Positions 1 through 14,300 of a stretch of DNA of 64,000 nt are shown here, piece by piece. Under the pieces are notes generated by a model that was given only the letters and a program-made list of their open reading frames with translations, did no database searches and was not told where the DNA came from. A program made the position numbers and the translations under genes. Numbering within the stretch: position 1 is the first letter of the stretch; each line of letters begins with the position of its first letter. The stretch covers positions 7,968,721 to 8,032,720 of the forward strand of contig OY783223.1 of NCBI GenBank assembly GCA_963678705.1. Direction: 5' to 3'. The DNA is from Panorpa germanica. Its lineage: Eukaryota; Arthropoda; Insecta; Mecoptera; Panorpidae.

Positions 1-462
1 AGTATCATATTACTGTTTGTGAAAATTATCACTATTATTGGTCTTTTTTGACTATTGACAAATTGAAATTTACTGTCTTAATTCAAATTTATTAATTATT
101 TCTATAACGTTATTTATATAGTTCTTATTAATAATTTATAAAATTGTTAACAGTTAGGTCAATAAGCGAATGTCAGAATTTGAACAAACAATAGAAAAAA
201 ACAAAGCATTTATTTGTAAAACAAAACTTAATACAAAGTAATGAATAAAAGAAACATTCTAATTTCTAAGCATGTTTTGGTCTTAACTTTACGTTCTCTG
301 CAGTACAACGAAAGTCGAAGAATAGCGCGCTTGGGTCTGCCTCGACTTGCTTGAGACGAAGCTAGTTGAAAAGAGAGAATAGTGACAGCCGACAGTGAAG
401 CTCTACATTCGGGGCTAGGATCTATTAAATAATATCTTAAACTTTTACAGCCTACCCTTCAA
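1..462. other. Intergenic, no gene seen
   Basis: AT-rich sequence with no supportable coding region. A somewhat GC-richer patch at about 295-420 has no open frame of useful length; it could be an untranslated exon or a promoter, but nothing decides this. Confidence 0.4.
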
Positions 463-1062
463 AATCAATTGATGTTAATAAATATGTATTGGCGTGTCTA
501 TTTTATTAAATATCTAAATGTTAACGGAGATATTGCAATTAAAATTCGGCCATTTGTATGACGTAAATGCATTTTATACGTCAGTTATTTGTTGAGTAGG
601 TCAGTGCTGTGGTAATGTTTTGTAGTTGTTGGTAGTGAAATAATCAAGTCAAGTCAAAGAATAATAAGTTTTTATTTTATTTAACCCTGTTACGGCAGAC
701 ATAATATTGAAATTCTATTGTTCCTTGAAATAGTTGTAAATAATATTTGATATATAAATACATATAGCAGAGATTTATGAGCTGTAAGGTTGGTAACCTG
801 TAAACTTGTCAGAGTTCTGTCAAGAATATATCTCTTTTACGCTCTGTTGTATAAAAGGGATAGCAACTAGTTGTTGTGAGGTCACATGCACATGCATTTG
901 TAATGTTGTCCAACGTTGAATCCCTTTAATAATTAAAGAGACAAAATGACTTTTTTAATTGTTAATATCTCTTAACATATAAGGAGTTATTAAAAAATAA
1001 CTGAACATTTGAGGTTCTATTAACCCACTTAATAATCAATATGTAGTACACTTTTATAGAAA
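463..1062 (+). mobile_element. MITE family 1, decayed copy lacking both ends
   Basis: This stretch matches the interior of the elements at 17020-17585, 31735-32324, 57332-57972 and 61635-62240. Shared landmarks are TTAATAAATRTGTATTGGCG near the start, a CGTCAGTTATTTGTTGAGTA block, and AGTACACTTTTATAGAAAT near the end. The terminal inverted repeats are missing on both sides, so it is a truncated relic. It codes for nothing. Confidence 0.85.
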
Positions 1063-4000
1063 TGATAATTGATAACAAATGATTTTTTAAAAATGCAGTT
1101 GGCCATTCCTGTTATATGATGTAATGTCTTCTGTTGGGCGGTAGTTTTGTTATTTTTTTGTATTATAGAAATATACCGTTAACATCATGTAGTAAGGAAA
1201 ATATAGTAAAAGCCAGAACCAAACTTAGAAATTTTATCAACACTCTCAATTGGTAGAATCGTTTATAAATACTGCTGTTCACCATTTTTATTAAAATATT
1301 GTTTATTAGATTTGCAAATTAAAATTGGAAGTATATTTTATCCGTGATTCAATGGTTAGCATACATTATTAATTAAAACAAAGGTAAATTTCTAGCACTT
1401 TTCATTTACAATCATTTTATGTATGGAAATCAAATACCTATCGTAAAGCAAGTATAACAGGTGTGGAACTGTCAAAAAGTGTACTTTAAAAATGACGTCA
1501 TGTTTTATAATACTTTGGCAAATGAAAACAACATAATGGATCTACCTATCTGTGTTCTTGATGAGTTACTTTTTTAATTGATATAAAATAAATACAAACA
1601 CAACGTAGCAAACGTTGTTCTAGTCTCTCTAAACAGGAACGACAAGCTCAGTTGAACGAACTACAAATTAATTACAATAAAAAATATATTATAAAAATAT
1701 GAACGCTATATTTGATATATTTTTTATAAAAGTATTTTTTTTTCTTTTTACAATGATGGTATTACTTTAGCTCAGGGCAATATTTTTTAATTACAAGTTT
1801 ATATTTTTATAACGAGAGGTGAGAGATGTTAAGTCTTCTGGCTATAATTTGCTAAATGACCAGATTTGCATCTAACTGTATATTAAGTTATTTAATCTAG
1901 ATTTTCAAATAATATCTTTTGATGCTGAAATAAAATAACTTTCATGGATTTTAACCGGAACTCTTGCACTTTTATTGTTAGGCAAACTTCATGGTTATGC
2001 ATATGTCATTTATTCTGTTAAGTACTCTTCCGGCTTTAATCGTTTGTAAAGATTTAAATCAATGCATTTGTAATATTTATAATTACAACAATTAAATCAG
2101 TTAATTTACTTTATATTAAATCTAAAAGTGATTGTAATAGTATTTACAGTAGAATCTAACCTACTGTAAAACTATAGTTTTGTAAAATAATTTTAATCTA
2201 ATAGAATTGCAATGCCGGCATAACCTAAAGTTTATATTTGTAGTGTCAAAATGTGTTTATTACTTTTGAAACTGTTTGCAAATACCAAAATTTCATTACT
2301 TGTGATAATAGGCATATGTCATTAATGTTTTGTGCTTTATTTATGTTTGATAATCATAAAAAAAACTTTACAAATTTTGTTAGGTTATGTCTATTCAAAG
2401 TGCTCTTATACAAAGTGTAGTGTTTATATGTACTTTTATGGATTATTGAGCTGGATTCACACATTCTGCAGCTTCCTAAAGGTTAGTAATGTATATTATT
2501 ATCTTTTGCCAATTACTATTAGGGAAAAAAATGTTGCCTTCGTTCTGAAATTTTGTTTTATCGTTGGGTTAATACAGTTATTTTTGTGTTCTATTGCAAA
2601 ATTTCTGAACACGAACGTCATAAATGCTTGTCTTTACCTTTTAGTATAATAATTATCAAATAATAAATATGTGTTATGTAATTTATGTCATATATATCAC
2701 ATGGTCATCAATCATATATAAGTTTTAAAGAATTGAAGAATAAAGAATTAAGCTTTCATAAAAATTAATGACAATAACAAAAGGTTTGTTATTGTATTTA
2801 GAGAATGTATATACACCAGTATGTATATATGCTCCCTAGTTATTTCAGATTCATATGTGTGTTTATATATATCTAAAAAAGCCTGTGCAATATCCCAGTG
2901 TAAATCGATTATTATTCAGTGAAGGAACAGGTAGTTTCATTTTGTATAAGTATAGGTAGAATGTTTGTTGTAAAAAAATGTTTGAAAATAACACGGCTGT
3001 CGTGACAGTAGAGCAAGCGTGATCTGGAAAACATAAGACGTTTCTTTTAGCCTGAGTAAACAAATATGTAGAAAACGATGGAAAACAGCGAAAATCAATA
3101 CTAAGCCTGTTATTTTTTAATGTATAATACTTTGCTATGTATTATGTATTGAAATATTAGTTATATGTATTACAGATTTATTTAACATAAGAAAAGTTAC
3201 GTTTTATGTAATAAATATCACTAATATTTGTTTAGAATATTATCTATAATTTATTTTGACCTGAAAATGACCTTTTTCTATTTTTGTCACTATCTTTTTG
3301 GGATTACTAAAATATACAATTGTTCAATCAAAGATTAAAAAAAGGACCCCTAAAAAAAGAGTACATTGGTTCCATTGACAACCTATTTCTTCGTCCGACC
3401 ATTAGGGAAAATATTCTTTCTAAATTGGCATTGTGTGCCGGAATCGCAAATACGTATGTCAATTTTAGATAAAAACAGTAAATTAAATATCAAAACAGTG
3501 AGTGGGAATGAGACTTTAAACTATATGTTTTCGAAAAATAGAACTGTTTTAAAATAAAACAACTCTTTCACTCTGGTGTGAAATCGTCATAAGTAACAGT
3601 ACTCTGGAAGATGAAAACAAAAATTTTCACGAAGGAAAACGTGCATTAAAACGAAGTCTATCACGCCGAGTGCGGCTAATACTATACCTCAGGTATAAAT
3701 AAAATAAAATCAAATACAAAAACAAATAATACAATAATTAAATAAATGTTAAAATGTTTATTGATACAAATACTTAGACCCCGGTACATTATATAACAAA
3801 TCTTGTACTAGACCAGTTTCTTCGTGCATCCCCTCTTATCCCGCTCCCTTCCTACATATTATAGGTGGTGTATACCAGTATACAGTGAATGAGTAATAGA
3901 GAAAGTAATATACAGTTATGAATGAGTAAGTGAGAGATAGTTAAGTTCATTGAACTTCTTGCATCTCATGCTATGTTAGTATATAACTGGTACATTCAAT

Positions 4001-5475
4001 GATAATGTATTTGTTTATTTGTTACAACAATTTTTGCAATTTGTTTATTAGAATATGTGTACGGTGAAATTGTTGCTAAAATAAATTAATATTACTAAAT
4101 ATTTTACCCTTGAGGGGTGGTTTGATGGAGATAAGATTGTCTTTAGATTAAATCGTAGATTGAGGCAATACTACAAAATTTGATAAAATTTAAATATGAT
4201 AATTTAATTATAAAAATTCAAATATTTTGATCAACTGTGAAACGAGATATTAATAGTTAAAGTGTCTATATTTAACATGCAGGAGGCCTAGAAAGTATAA
4301 AAAAACGAGCCGTGTTTCGTGACTATAGAATTTTTAACAATAGCATAATAGGAGATTTTATTATGTCGTATTCTGAGGTATTTGTATGTATTTAAATACT
4401 TTTGAATAGTATTTGTGCACATCTCTGCTCATGATGTCACCATAAAAAGCATGCAACGTAATTGCCTTGCGACCAAGAAAAACAGTCGCTCAAGACCAAT
4501 TTCAAATCAGTTTAGTTTCGTTCGTGCCGTGTGGTTTCTCTCACTCGTATACACGTGCATTCTCTCACTAACAACACAGTTGCATTCTCATTCGGTTCGG
4601 GCAGATTCGAAGCTCGCGTTTGCAATCAGTCGACCCATGTGCGGACTGCCTTAAAGTTTATATTTTCTTAAAACGCAATTTAGAAAGGTAGTATATTGTC
4701 ATGCTTTGCGCGCGTTAATATACTACAGTTAACAGTGTGTATTTATTTAGTATATAAACGATTACATACATTTAGTACAAAAAATAAAATAACCTAAACT
4801 ATCTGAAGTGTACACACAGTTTGTACTTAAAATCCGACTGTACTTTTGCCTATGATTATCACTTCCCTCTTGAATGTACGCACAAGGACGTATTTAAACT
4901 ACACCCGGGCGGAATGTTATTCCTTGATAGAAATTGTCTTTTAAATTGTATAAAAAGAAATCAATAATTTGAAGGTTTTTCTTATATATTTATTTCCTAT
5001 CTTATAATTATAATTGAATAAATAAATCAATAATATATTGATGGACACCCTGTACTTATACACCAATCATTTACACCATTATGTTATAAAATTGTTAAGG
5101 GTCTTCTATACTAAAAACTTTTTGTTATATATTTTCTTTTAATAATAATTTGTATCACTAGATGAAGGTATTTTTCCATTAAAAAGCAATGGTTTATCAA
5201 CACATAAAATTCAGATTTTCCATTGTTTTAAAAATTACAAAGTAGCGTCAGTAAAACCACTGTAACTCGTAAAGTAAAGTTCGGAATGTCATGAAATTTT
5301 GACACATATCCTTTGAAGATTGGTATTATCTAAAAATCAAATTAAGGTTTATTTAATATAGAAAAAATTACTGTTCATGTAAAAAATATTATCAAATTTT
5401 AAAAGAATTTCAGATAATAGTTTCCCTATTATCCCTGAAAATAGTTTCCCTGAAATTGAAACCTTTTACCGCTTT
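1063..5475. other. Intergenic or intronic, no gene seen
   Basis: About 4.4 kb of AT-rich DNA. The open frames at 2332-2649 and 3366-3557 are low-complexity, biased to Tyr/Leu/Phe/Lys and show no domain. A GC-richer patch at about 4430-4650 (many CTC/ACTC motifs) could be an untranslated exon or promoter. A TGACGTCA CRE-like palindrome lies near 1493. Confidence 0.4.
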
Positions 5476-5577
5476 ACAAATAAATCTGTTATAAAATTTA
5501 TACCAGGTATAAAGCCCATCCGAACAGGCTTATTATCAGTTCATACCTGGTATAAATTTTATAACAGGTTTATTTGT
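5476..5577. repeat. Short inverted-repeat element (34-bp arms)
   Basis: The arms are 5476-5509 and 5544-5577. They are reverse complements with a single mismatch in 34 positions and are separated by 34 bases. This looks like a tiny foldback element or the remains of a MITE. I saw no second copy in the window. Confidence 0.85.
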
Positions 5578-8125
5578 TAGGCGATTAGTGTATTACATAA
5601 GTTGATAATATTATGCTTTTAAATTAGGTTTTGGGCTACAGTGAATTGATAATTCTTTCACCAGTGAAGACATGCCTTTACTTGAGTCTTCAGTCTAACG
5701 TAAAACCCCATTCCCACTCACTGTTTTTAGTTTTAATTTAAGGTTTTAATCTTAAATGTAATTTTTAACTTGTGAAATTATGCCCCATACGTCAGTAATT
5801 ATTTAATATAAATTATTGTATTTAATATAATTAATTTGATTTCTTTATATTTCACAAGCTGAACTATATCTTTTCTCATAGCAGAATATTATTTTTAATG
5901 AAAAATGAACCCACGTATATTTCAGAACACCTGTTGATAATAGTATTAAACATAAAACAAGAGTGGGGGATGAGAGTATGAGGGGGAGGAAGAGGGTGTG
6001 GGTGCGGGATCGGGTTGTCTGTAGTATGAGGTAAAACGAGGAAAGGATTACCGTTATTTCTCAGCGTGCATTTTATATTATTTAACTTAATTACGATGCA
6101 TTAAAAAACAATAAACTTGGATTTATGTAATTCGTTTGTAGAAGACATTCCGTCTAACAGGGACGGCGTAGGGGCGGGCGCAGGTGCTGTCAAGTAGGCC
6201 ATTGAAGTCAAGCCGGTTTGGGTATAAATAATTTAAGGGTGGTAATTGTAGCTATAAGTTTAGTACGATAGAAAAGTAAGGAACATTTTGGTCAAATCGA
6301 TACAAAAAAGGCATATTTTCGATAATGTTTTCTGACGACACAGTTAACATATAATTATTTCTATAATTACTACATGATAAAATAACATTTAAAGAATACT
6401 TTGTGAAATTTTCATAAATAAATATCAAGAAATGAGGTATTGACAGCGAATCTCCGCTGACGTCACAAAAAAAAGTTGCATTGCGGTGTCCCTCATAACT
6501 CATCACTGGATTATTTAAATTCAAAAAACCAAAATGATTTCATTAGTTGATAAGTTTGATTTTTCAATTTTTTACAGCAGAAAAAAATCAGTAATTGTCT
6601 TATTCTAAAATACGATAAAATTAAAAAAAAAAACTCGATAGCTTTACCTCAGCATTTATGTAAAGAAAGAATGTGCAAAATTTCAAAAGGATCGGTGCAA
6701 TAGATTTTGTGCTAGAGAGGACACCGACTCTGATAAAGCTAAGTGTGAGAAAACGCGTTTAAAAGTTTCAAAGAAAGACGAAACCAGACCAGAGAGGTGA
6801 AGACTTAAAACTCTATATCTCCGACAGTTTTACTCCAACCGATTTCAAATTTTCACACAATAAACTTAATATGTTGTACATTAATATAAAGTGATTTTAC
6901 GAGTGTACTACCTTAATTGTCAAAAACAAAAACGAAAAGTTTAACTTATACTTGTATCACTTTTTGTCAATGAACTTCAAAATTTTTAGAGAATATTAAT
7001 TTACCGACCATTGATGGATAGTGATCATTTAAATTAATTAATTATCGTATTTCAAAAAAATTAATTATTTCCTGCATATTTTCAATTTAATTTGTTCAAA
7101 AAATATGTAGCAATCTTAAAAATATTAATGAGAAACGGATATCGCTTGAAATATATATGTACATTAATCATTTAATCAATCTGATATTATTAACCAATGT
7201 TCCGTTATACGGTGTAGTGATTTTAATAGTTATCATATTTATATTTACCTAATAAATATATAGCATTCAGTGACCTATTTTGATGCTATTAGAATCAAAT
7301 AATAAAGCTTCTTATTTCCATTACTCAAAATCTTTAAGACATGTGACAACGTGTACTACAAATCTGTCTTAAAACAAAATGTCTTACGACCACACGTACA
7401 GAACGAAAACAAATTTGTCTTACGATTTTTCAGTTCCCAAAGAAACGTATGCGATAGACAAAGACAACACCATATAAAAAACACATTGAAGAAATAAAGA
7501 CAACCTATCAATTCTGCCCTAGTTTAATAATATAATAAAAACTAGAGATTACCCCTGTCGCAAGCGACGACTTTCCTTTGTATGTAAATTAAATTTCATT
7601 TAAAATTCCATTTTTTATTTAATTAAAATATTTAACTCGTTCTATATTAATTTTACATATAAGAACAAATAATTTTTCAAATAAACTGACTAAAAATATA
7701 TTTTTTTCAATAAAATGTTTTCAATTTGTGCATTTATTTGACCTACTTTTTTTCAAAACTTGTGATTTTTTTTTCGATTTGTATATTAGATACCAAAGTT
7801 AGCCTATATACAAAATTTCAACTTTCTGGCACATTTTTTACCCTCAGCGCCCTTTTTATAAAATTTTGAAGCTCAGAAGAGCTCACTTTTTTCCAGTTTT
7901 TCCAAAATTACGGGTATCCAGGGAAACCAGGGGAAAATCCGGGAACGCCAAAAGTCTTAGAATTGTTTTCTCTACGAAATAGGAAATTTTCAAAAACATA
8001 GACGGAGCCGTTTTCGCGCTGCCATACAAAATTCAGTACCAAACATATAAGAATATAAATATACACCTGGAACATTAAAATAAGGATAATAAGCCCTCTA
8101 CCTTAGTTAAGCATTCATAGTAGTA
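5578..8125. other. Intergenic or intronic, no gene seen
   Basis: About 2.5 kb without a supportable gene. A purine-rich, G-rich run lies at about 5960-6040 and a CRE-like TGACGTCA near 6459. The open frame on the minus strand at 6252-6524 has no recognisable domain. Confidence 0.4.
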
Positions 8126-8291
8126 TAGTTTAAATTATGAGAGATTGGCGGTGACTACGATATAGTGAAAAAGCACTGTCTCATTAATTCTTTTATCATA
8201 TATTTAGAAAGGAATAAGATAAAATTTACCATTTTATCGACTATACATACATTCAAGCATGATCATCGTCAAACTCTCGTAATTTTAACTA
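8126..8291. mobile_element. MITE family 2, diverged copy
   Basis: The ends are TAGTTTAAATTATGAGAG and CTCTCGTAATTTTAACTA, close to inverted repeats of each other and to the termini of the cleaner 214-bp copies at 10191-10404 and 62990-63203. It also keeps the internal AAAAAGCACTG landmark. It is shorter (166 bp) and mutated. It is non-coding. Confidence 0.8.
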
Positions 8292-8398
8292 TATCTGACT
8301 CGTTAGTGGGACTTGTTTACTCTTTGATAGATCTTAAATAAGACAGTCTAATTGTAAACTCAGCCCCGAACAATTTCTTATTGTATTCCACAAATTAC

Positions 8399-11300
8399 CT
8401 TGTTTAATAACGACTGTAGAGGTAGGCGCTTGCAGAACAATGCCCCCTCCATTACCCCCAATACCTCCCTGTATCTGACAGTGTTTCAAGGGCGGTGGTG
8501 ACCCGGCCGTAGTGGAACCTACAGACCCCGGATCACTAAACCCTTGTGTGTTCGAATCTTCCGGATTATCAAAAAAATTTAAATTAAACTCCGATCCGGC
8601 ATCAAAGGAAACTTCAGGGGTCAAATCAGGAGAGGGCACATTCACTACAATGCCGGATTGTAGTCCGGGCTCCATCTTGAAGACATCCATCGTTGTAGGA
8701 AAATCTTCTTCGTTGCACTTTGTTTAATAAAGTTCGCTTCTTATTATTCATTAATTCTTTATCACTTCTAAATTAATCATTTGAAATAAATATATTGATT
8801 TTTCTACTTGGAAAGTATGCGTTACAAGTCCATAGTCTGCTTAATTCGCCTTCTAAAAGTTTTATATATTGTTTGCAATTTGAAACGGCATTTAAGCGGG
8901 AACGGTGTGATGTCAACGCTGCTTCTAATGTTATAGGCTTCGCATACAGTATTATATCAAAAACTGCACTGCATTTTTTTGTGCATACTGGCTTAAAATA
9001 CTTCTAACGTAAAACCACATTTCGATTTTTTTTTTAAATTTTGTTTGTAGGCTAAGAGTAACGTTTGCTAATAAATCGCGAAGTTTCAGAATTTTTGACC
9101 AACGTTTAGAATTCGAGATAATTAATAACAAAGTTAGCAATCTTCAAGCTCACCGCATGTAAAACTTCCTCTCCGCCAAACTATTTTCTATTATACACAA
9201 AAAATCTCTCTATAGAATTTTGAACATAATTTACGAGAGTAAAGAAAAATGTTCCTTAAGATGAAACGATACTTGGCCATTTTTGATTCGCGAAATATAG
9301 ATGGCGATACTATACAGCAGGTTAAATATTATCAAAAAAACCATAACATTTCTAAGGATTTTTCATAACCCTTAGAAATGTTACCAGTCATATAAAAATT
9401 GGAATTTAACTAGAAAATATAACAATATTCATTTTCAAAACTTATTTTTGCGGTTCCAACTCATTAAAAGTCAGTGGAAGGAAGCTTAAAATGTAGATAC
9501 GTTATTCATTTAACTAACTGCATCTTTAGATTTTGATTCGCGTTTATAGTTACTTACATAAAACGATTTAAATTTAAAAAAACATGGTTTTTTTTGATAA
9601 TATTTAACCTGCTGTATAGTATCGCCATCTATATTTCGCGAGAGAAAATGGCCAAGTATCGTTTCACCTTAAACAAATTAAAATAAATTGGACTCTCGTT
9701 CTTTTTAAAAAAAATTATGTGGCTGTAGGAGAAAGGAAGAGGATTCCATCAATCAGGAATATTTGATCGTCTGTAAATACCCTATTTTCTGTAGTACAAT
9801 TTTAACAATCAAAAACTATTTGATCAAAACTTGTTACTATATATAAAAATAAAGAAATAATTTCTATTTAACACGTGAGAAAATATTATATAAATTTGTT
9901 TATAAATAGTACAAAATAATATAGTATAAATTACGAGAGATCGCAGACGACTGATGCTTAAAACCAGTCGTGGCGTATAAATTTACGATACAATGGAGAA
10001 GCACTGTTTCACTATTTTTTTATTATGTAATGTATTTTGATAAATTTCACCATCGTTTCGCAGATTAATACGATTTTTAAAACTTATTTTATTGACGATC
10101 AATCCCTCTTAATTTGAACTATACAAAAACGTATTTCTATTAAATGTACCTGTAATAATTATCCATAATTATTACACGATAAATTTAATATAGTTCAAAT
10201 TACGAGAGTTCGGCGGCGACTCATACTTAAAACAAGTTGTGGGGTATAAACTGCCGATATAACTAAAAAGCACTGACTCGCTAATTTTTCTATAATGTAT
10301 ATAGAAATGAATAAGTTAAAATTCATTATCGTATTATAGATTTATACCGCTCTTATAACCTCTTTTAAGTATAAGTCGCCGCCAAACTCTCGTGATTTGG
10401 ACTATAAAATATTGAACACTGTTTTTAAATGGTCTTTTGCCTCAAATATGTACTACAATATCTCTAATACCGTTTAAATCTGAAGTAATTAAGAATTTCG
10501 CATCCTATGGACTCGTAATAATTATTAGAATTAAATAAAAGTAATAATCAATAATTATAATCTTTAACTTACTAATAATTAATAACAAATAACACTTCAA
10601 ACTAACACTGAATTTATTTTCACTTATTTTTAATTTATGTACTTACATTTTTAACTTAGAAACTTTTATTTTATTTAATAATTTCTTTTACTTATTTATT
10701 TCAACATTTATACATGTATATATATATATACATTATGTATACAATACATCCATCAACAGCTGATTATGTCTTTAACAAATTCAAATTTCAAATTTCACAT
10801 TCTTCAAAATTTTTCACATATTTATATTATTTGAAATATTCAACAGGTGAGATGATGTGACTTTTTGACTGAATTTTTTTTTCTAGTTGCCTTTTTCAAT
10901 TGTTTTGTTATATCGCACTTCCATTGGTTATTTTGTACAGATAGTACCTAACTTCTGCAGGCTTAACTCGCTAACGTAAGATCTCTTCGTGGAGAGCCAA
11001 CAACCAGCTACGAAATGGCCACATAATACTACCAGCCAGGGTCTTTACTAAATTGCTTCTTTTTTTTACTTACATGTTATATATATATATATATAAGTAT
11101 ATTGTACATATACTAGCATATATTATTCAAATTTTGTTTATACATGAACAAACTTCTTCGCTATAACAAATAGCGGTTGTTGCTTAATTATTATTGTTTT
11201 TTGCTCAAGTTTTTTATTATTTAGTTTGACTAACTCGAGATTTTAAATCAATTAATATTTTCTATTAAAATAATGAAGTAGATACAGCAGCGAAGTTACC

Positions 11301-14300
11301 AATTAAAAATGCTGTAGCTTCTTCAATTGTGAATATTTTTATTTAATATTTTAAGACAATGTTTAAGCTAGTATGGCCGTAAATCCACTTTTCTTAAGAA
11401 TTTGATATAGTGTCAATCTAGGTGTATTTAATTTGTCAAAAGAAAAAGAAATTTTCCCGCGAGATATTTATAATTAAAGAGATAAAGATATAAAAATATA
11501 TTTCCGTGTGTATTTGAAAAACGTGTTTAGGAATGTTCTAAAAAACTAATATTTAATAAAACAAAGAATTAAGAAAATTTAAAAATGAAAATCATTTTTT
11601 TTTATCGATTTGTTATTTTTTTTTCTTTTTACAAACAATTAATTTGAAAATGCGTTATGAGTTTGAATTTTGGTAAATAAAAATTGGACCACTTCTATTT
11701 CGTGTTGTTAGATCATTTTATTTAGTTAATTATTAATTAATCATTTATTAATTATTTTACTCTCTCTTTCCATTTTGTTTTTCTCTTAGCTATCACAGTG
11801 CCGTATTTTCGTATCCAGTAGCAAAGAGTAACATTTAAAATTTGTATCGTGTTATTTTGAAAAATATTTACTCTGTGTACCGGAAGTGCAACATTTTTTT
11901 CTATTGGAAACTCCATTAGCTTTTTGTACTAAGATATTAAATTTATTATATTTTTTATTATAGTTTACAGATAGTTTACTAGGTTCTAATTATACTTTTT
12001 ATAATTTATTGAGTCTTTGGTTTACGTAGTTATCATTTCCTGCATCCATTAATCTGCGGTCGCCATCTTTGTTAATAACGTTATTTGGACAAGTTCTTCA
12101 GTGTCAATTGTCAAGTGTTTAATAGAATAGTAAAAAATTAACAGTCTGCAAAATATTATGGCGCAACATGGAGCTGCATTGCAATCTTACAATCAGGAAA
12201 TAGTAAAGAGTAGGAATTTTTATTTTATTATAAAATAGATTTATTCTTTTTATAGGTTATGTTTACATGTTACTAACGTTCCTTTTTTCCAGTTTTGGAA
12301 GACTCAATTAAAAAACGCAACGATTTACAATCTATTATAGAAAAACAGGAGGAAGAAAAAACAAGGGTGTGTGCAAAACTATTAAACTAAAAGGATAGAA
12401 TAATTTTTATTCTAAACTCGGCACGGAATTCCAATTTATCATAGATTAAATAATTACAGGTACAAAAAGAAATAGAACGATTGTCTTATAAGTTAGTTCA
12501 ACTCAACGAAAGCTTAGGTCAAAAAGTAGCATCCAGAGAAGATTATGACAGAGTAATAGCTGAAATTGAAGAAGGATAATTTTATTTGTTTATTTAATTT
12601 ATTTAACGTCGGCCTATTTCCGATGCTGAGTCCTATCACCGACGACCTCCTTCAATGTTGGCAGTATTTATGGTGTCGTGGCCTCATATATGTGGGCTAC
12701 ACCACTGCCTAATAACTGTATGATTATGTATGACCATAATCAATATAAGTTCATAATAACCAAACCCAGAAAATATATATCTGGTCCGGGGATCGAACCC
12801 GAAGACACAGCAGTCGGCGTCAAGCATCAATGCTCTCGCCCACTGTGTCGTCTATCGATTTGTTAAAAAGATCTCATTTAAAGGTAACAATTCGTTGATA
12901 AAATTGCAGATAGATGGCACTAGTATCTTCAAAATTTCTTCCGCGTATATTTATATTTTCATTTTGATAAATAGAAATTCACAAATTAATTTTAATACAT
13001 GGATGTGATATAGATGTATTAAAATAATCGAATAAATTTGTTGCTTTGTTGATTTTGGTGTTAACCAATTCTTTATCAGCATAATAAGTAAATAAGCTAA
13101 GGAGATAACATTTGGAAAAGTCATGTTTTACGTATATAATTAATAAAAGGTTATATACTTTTAATATTTATTTCTATTTTTCAAATATAAGTTCTGAGAT
13201 TTCTAAGATACCCGTATAAATTGAAATATGTAATACACAAATTGTTTATTCTATTCTAAATAATGTTAAGTTTAGTAAGACTATCAGCATGAAACTTGTC
13301 ACGTTTGCTACTTATGATGTAGTGAATGAAAAAATGCAGCGACACAAAATGTGTGACCACCTAGGAAGAAGTTATTCACGGAATTGTTCGATGAAGGCCC
13401 GTTTTTATAATTTTTAGATATGTTTCGACATCGGATGACGGGCATAATTGTTCTTTCTCGCAATATCTCATCAGTAGTGGCTTCTACGATAAATATAGTT
13501 ATTATCAGTTTTATAGAGGATAAAATTTGCTACAATTTTTGTCTATAACATTTTTTTCTATGTCTAGCAGGTAAGAAGTTCTAGAGCCGCAAAGTTGAGC
13601 ACTTCAATGTTTAAAATTTTAATATCAGCTGCCATGTTTAATAATTTCTTCCCAGCTTTGTAGCGCAGTATTTTTTCATTTACCGCATCATAATAAGCAA
13701 ACACATCAAGTTTTATGCTGGTATCCAGAGGTGCAGAATGCTGAATTTATTTGCGTGTAATTCAGGAAAGGATCTTTAAAATTCAAATGTTTTTTTTAAA
13801 GTTAAATTAACCTTAAATACACATAACTGCGTTTTCTGTAAAACTTGACTTGGTAATTAATATCAAGATTATATAAAACTATTGATACTTATTAAAAATA
13901 AATAAAAATAATAAAATTGACTAACAAAAGTAAAACAAATGATAATTATGGATCATATATAATCGCCCTGGCAGGTAGATGCCAATGCCACGGCCATCGC
14001 TATAGGCAAAAAAGAGATAAATGTATCTATAATGATTAAGATGAAAAGAGATGCAGCATGAATCAGGAAGGAGTTGGAGAACGGGTCATTGACCTGAGTA
14101 GTAGTTTTGTTTGAAACAAACCGTGAGTTATTTATTGTTAGTACTGAGAGTGTGACTACGGACTGCGGTCGTAGGAATACGGATGGTGGACTTCAAGAGA
14201 AGAGGAGAGGCAAGGGAAGGGGGTAAATCGGGAGAGATGGGAGGGAGGCATCGCGATACACGATTAATAAAAAGATGATGTGTGATTGGGAGTACATCAT

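Noticed and set aside
2332..2649. 105-codon frame, plus strand
   Set aside because: Strongly AT-driven Leu/Tyr/Phe composition, no ATG context, splice support or family similarity that I can see.
12678..12866. 62-codon frame, plus strand
   Set aside because: It is the antisense reading of the tRNA-derived SINE next to SSNA1.
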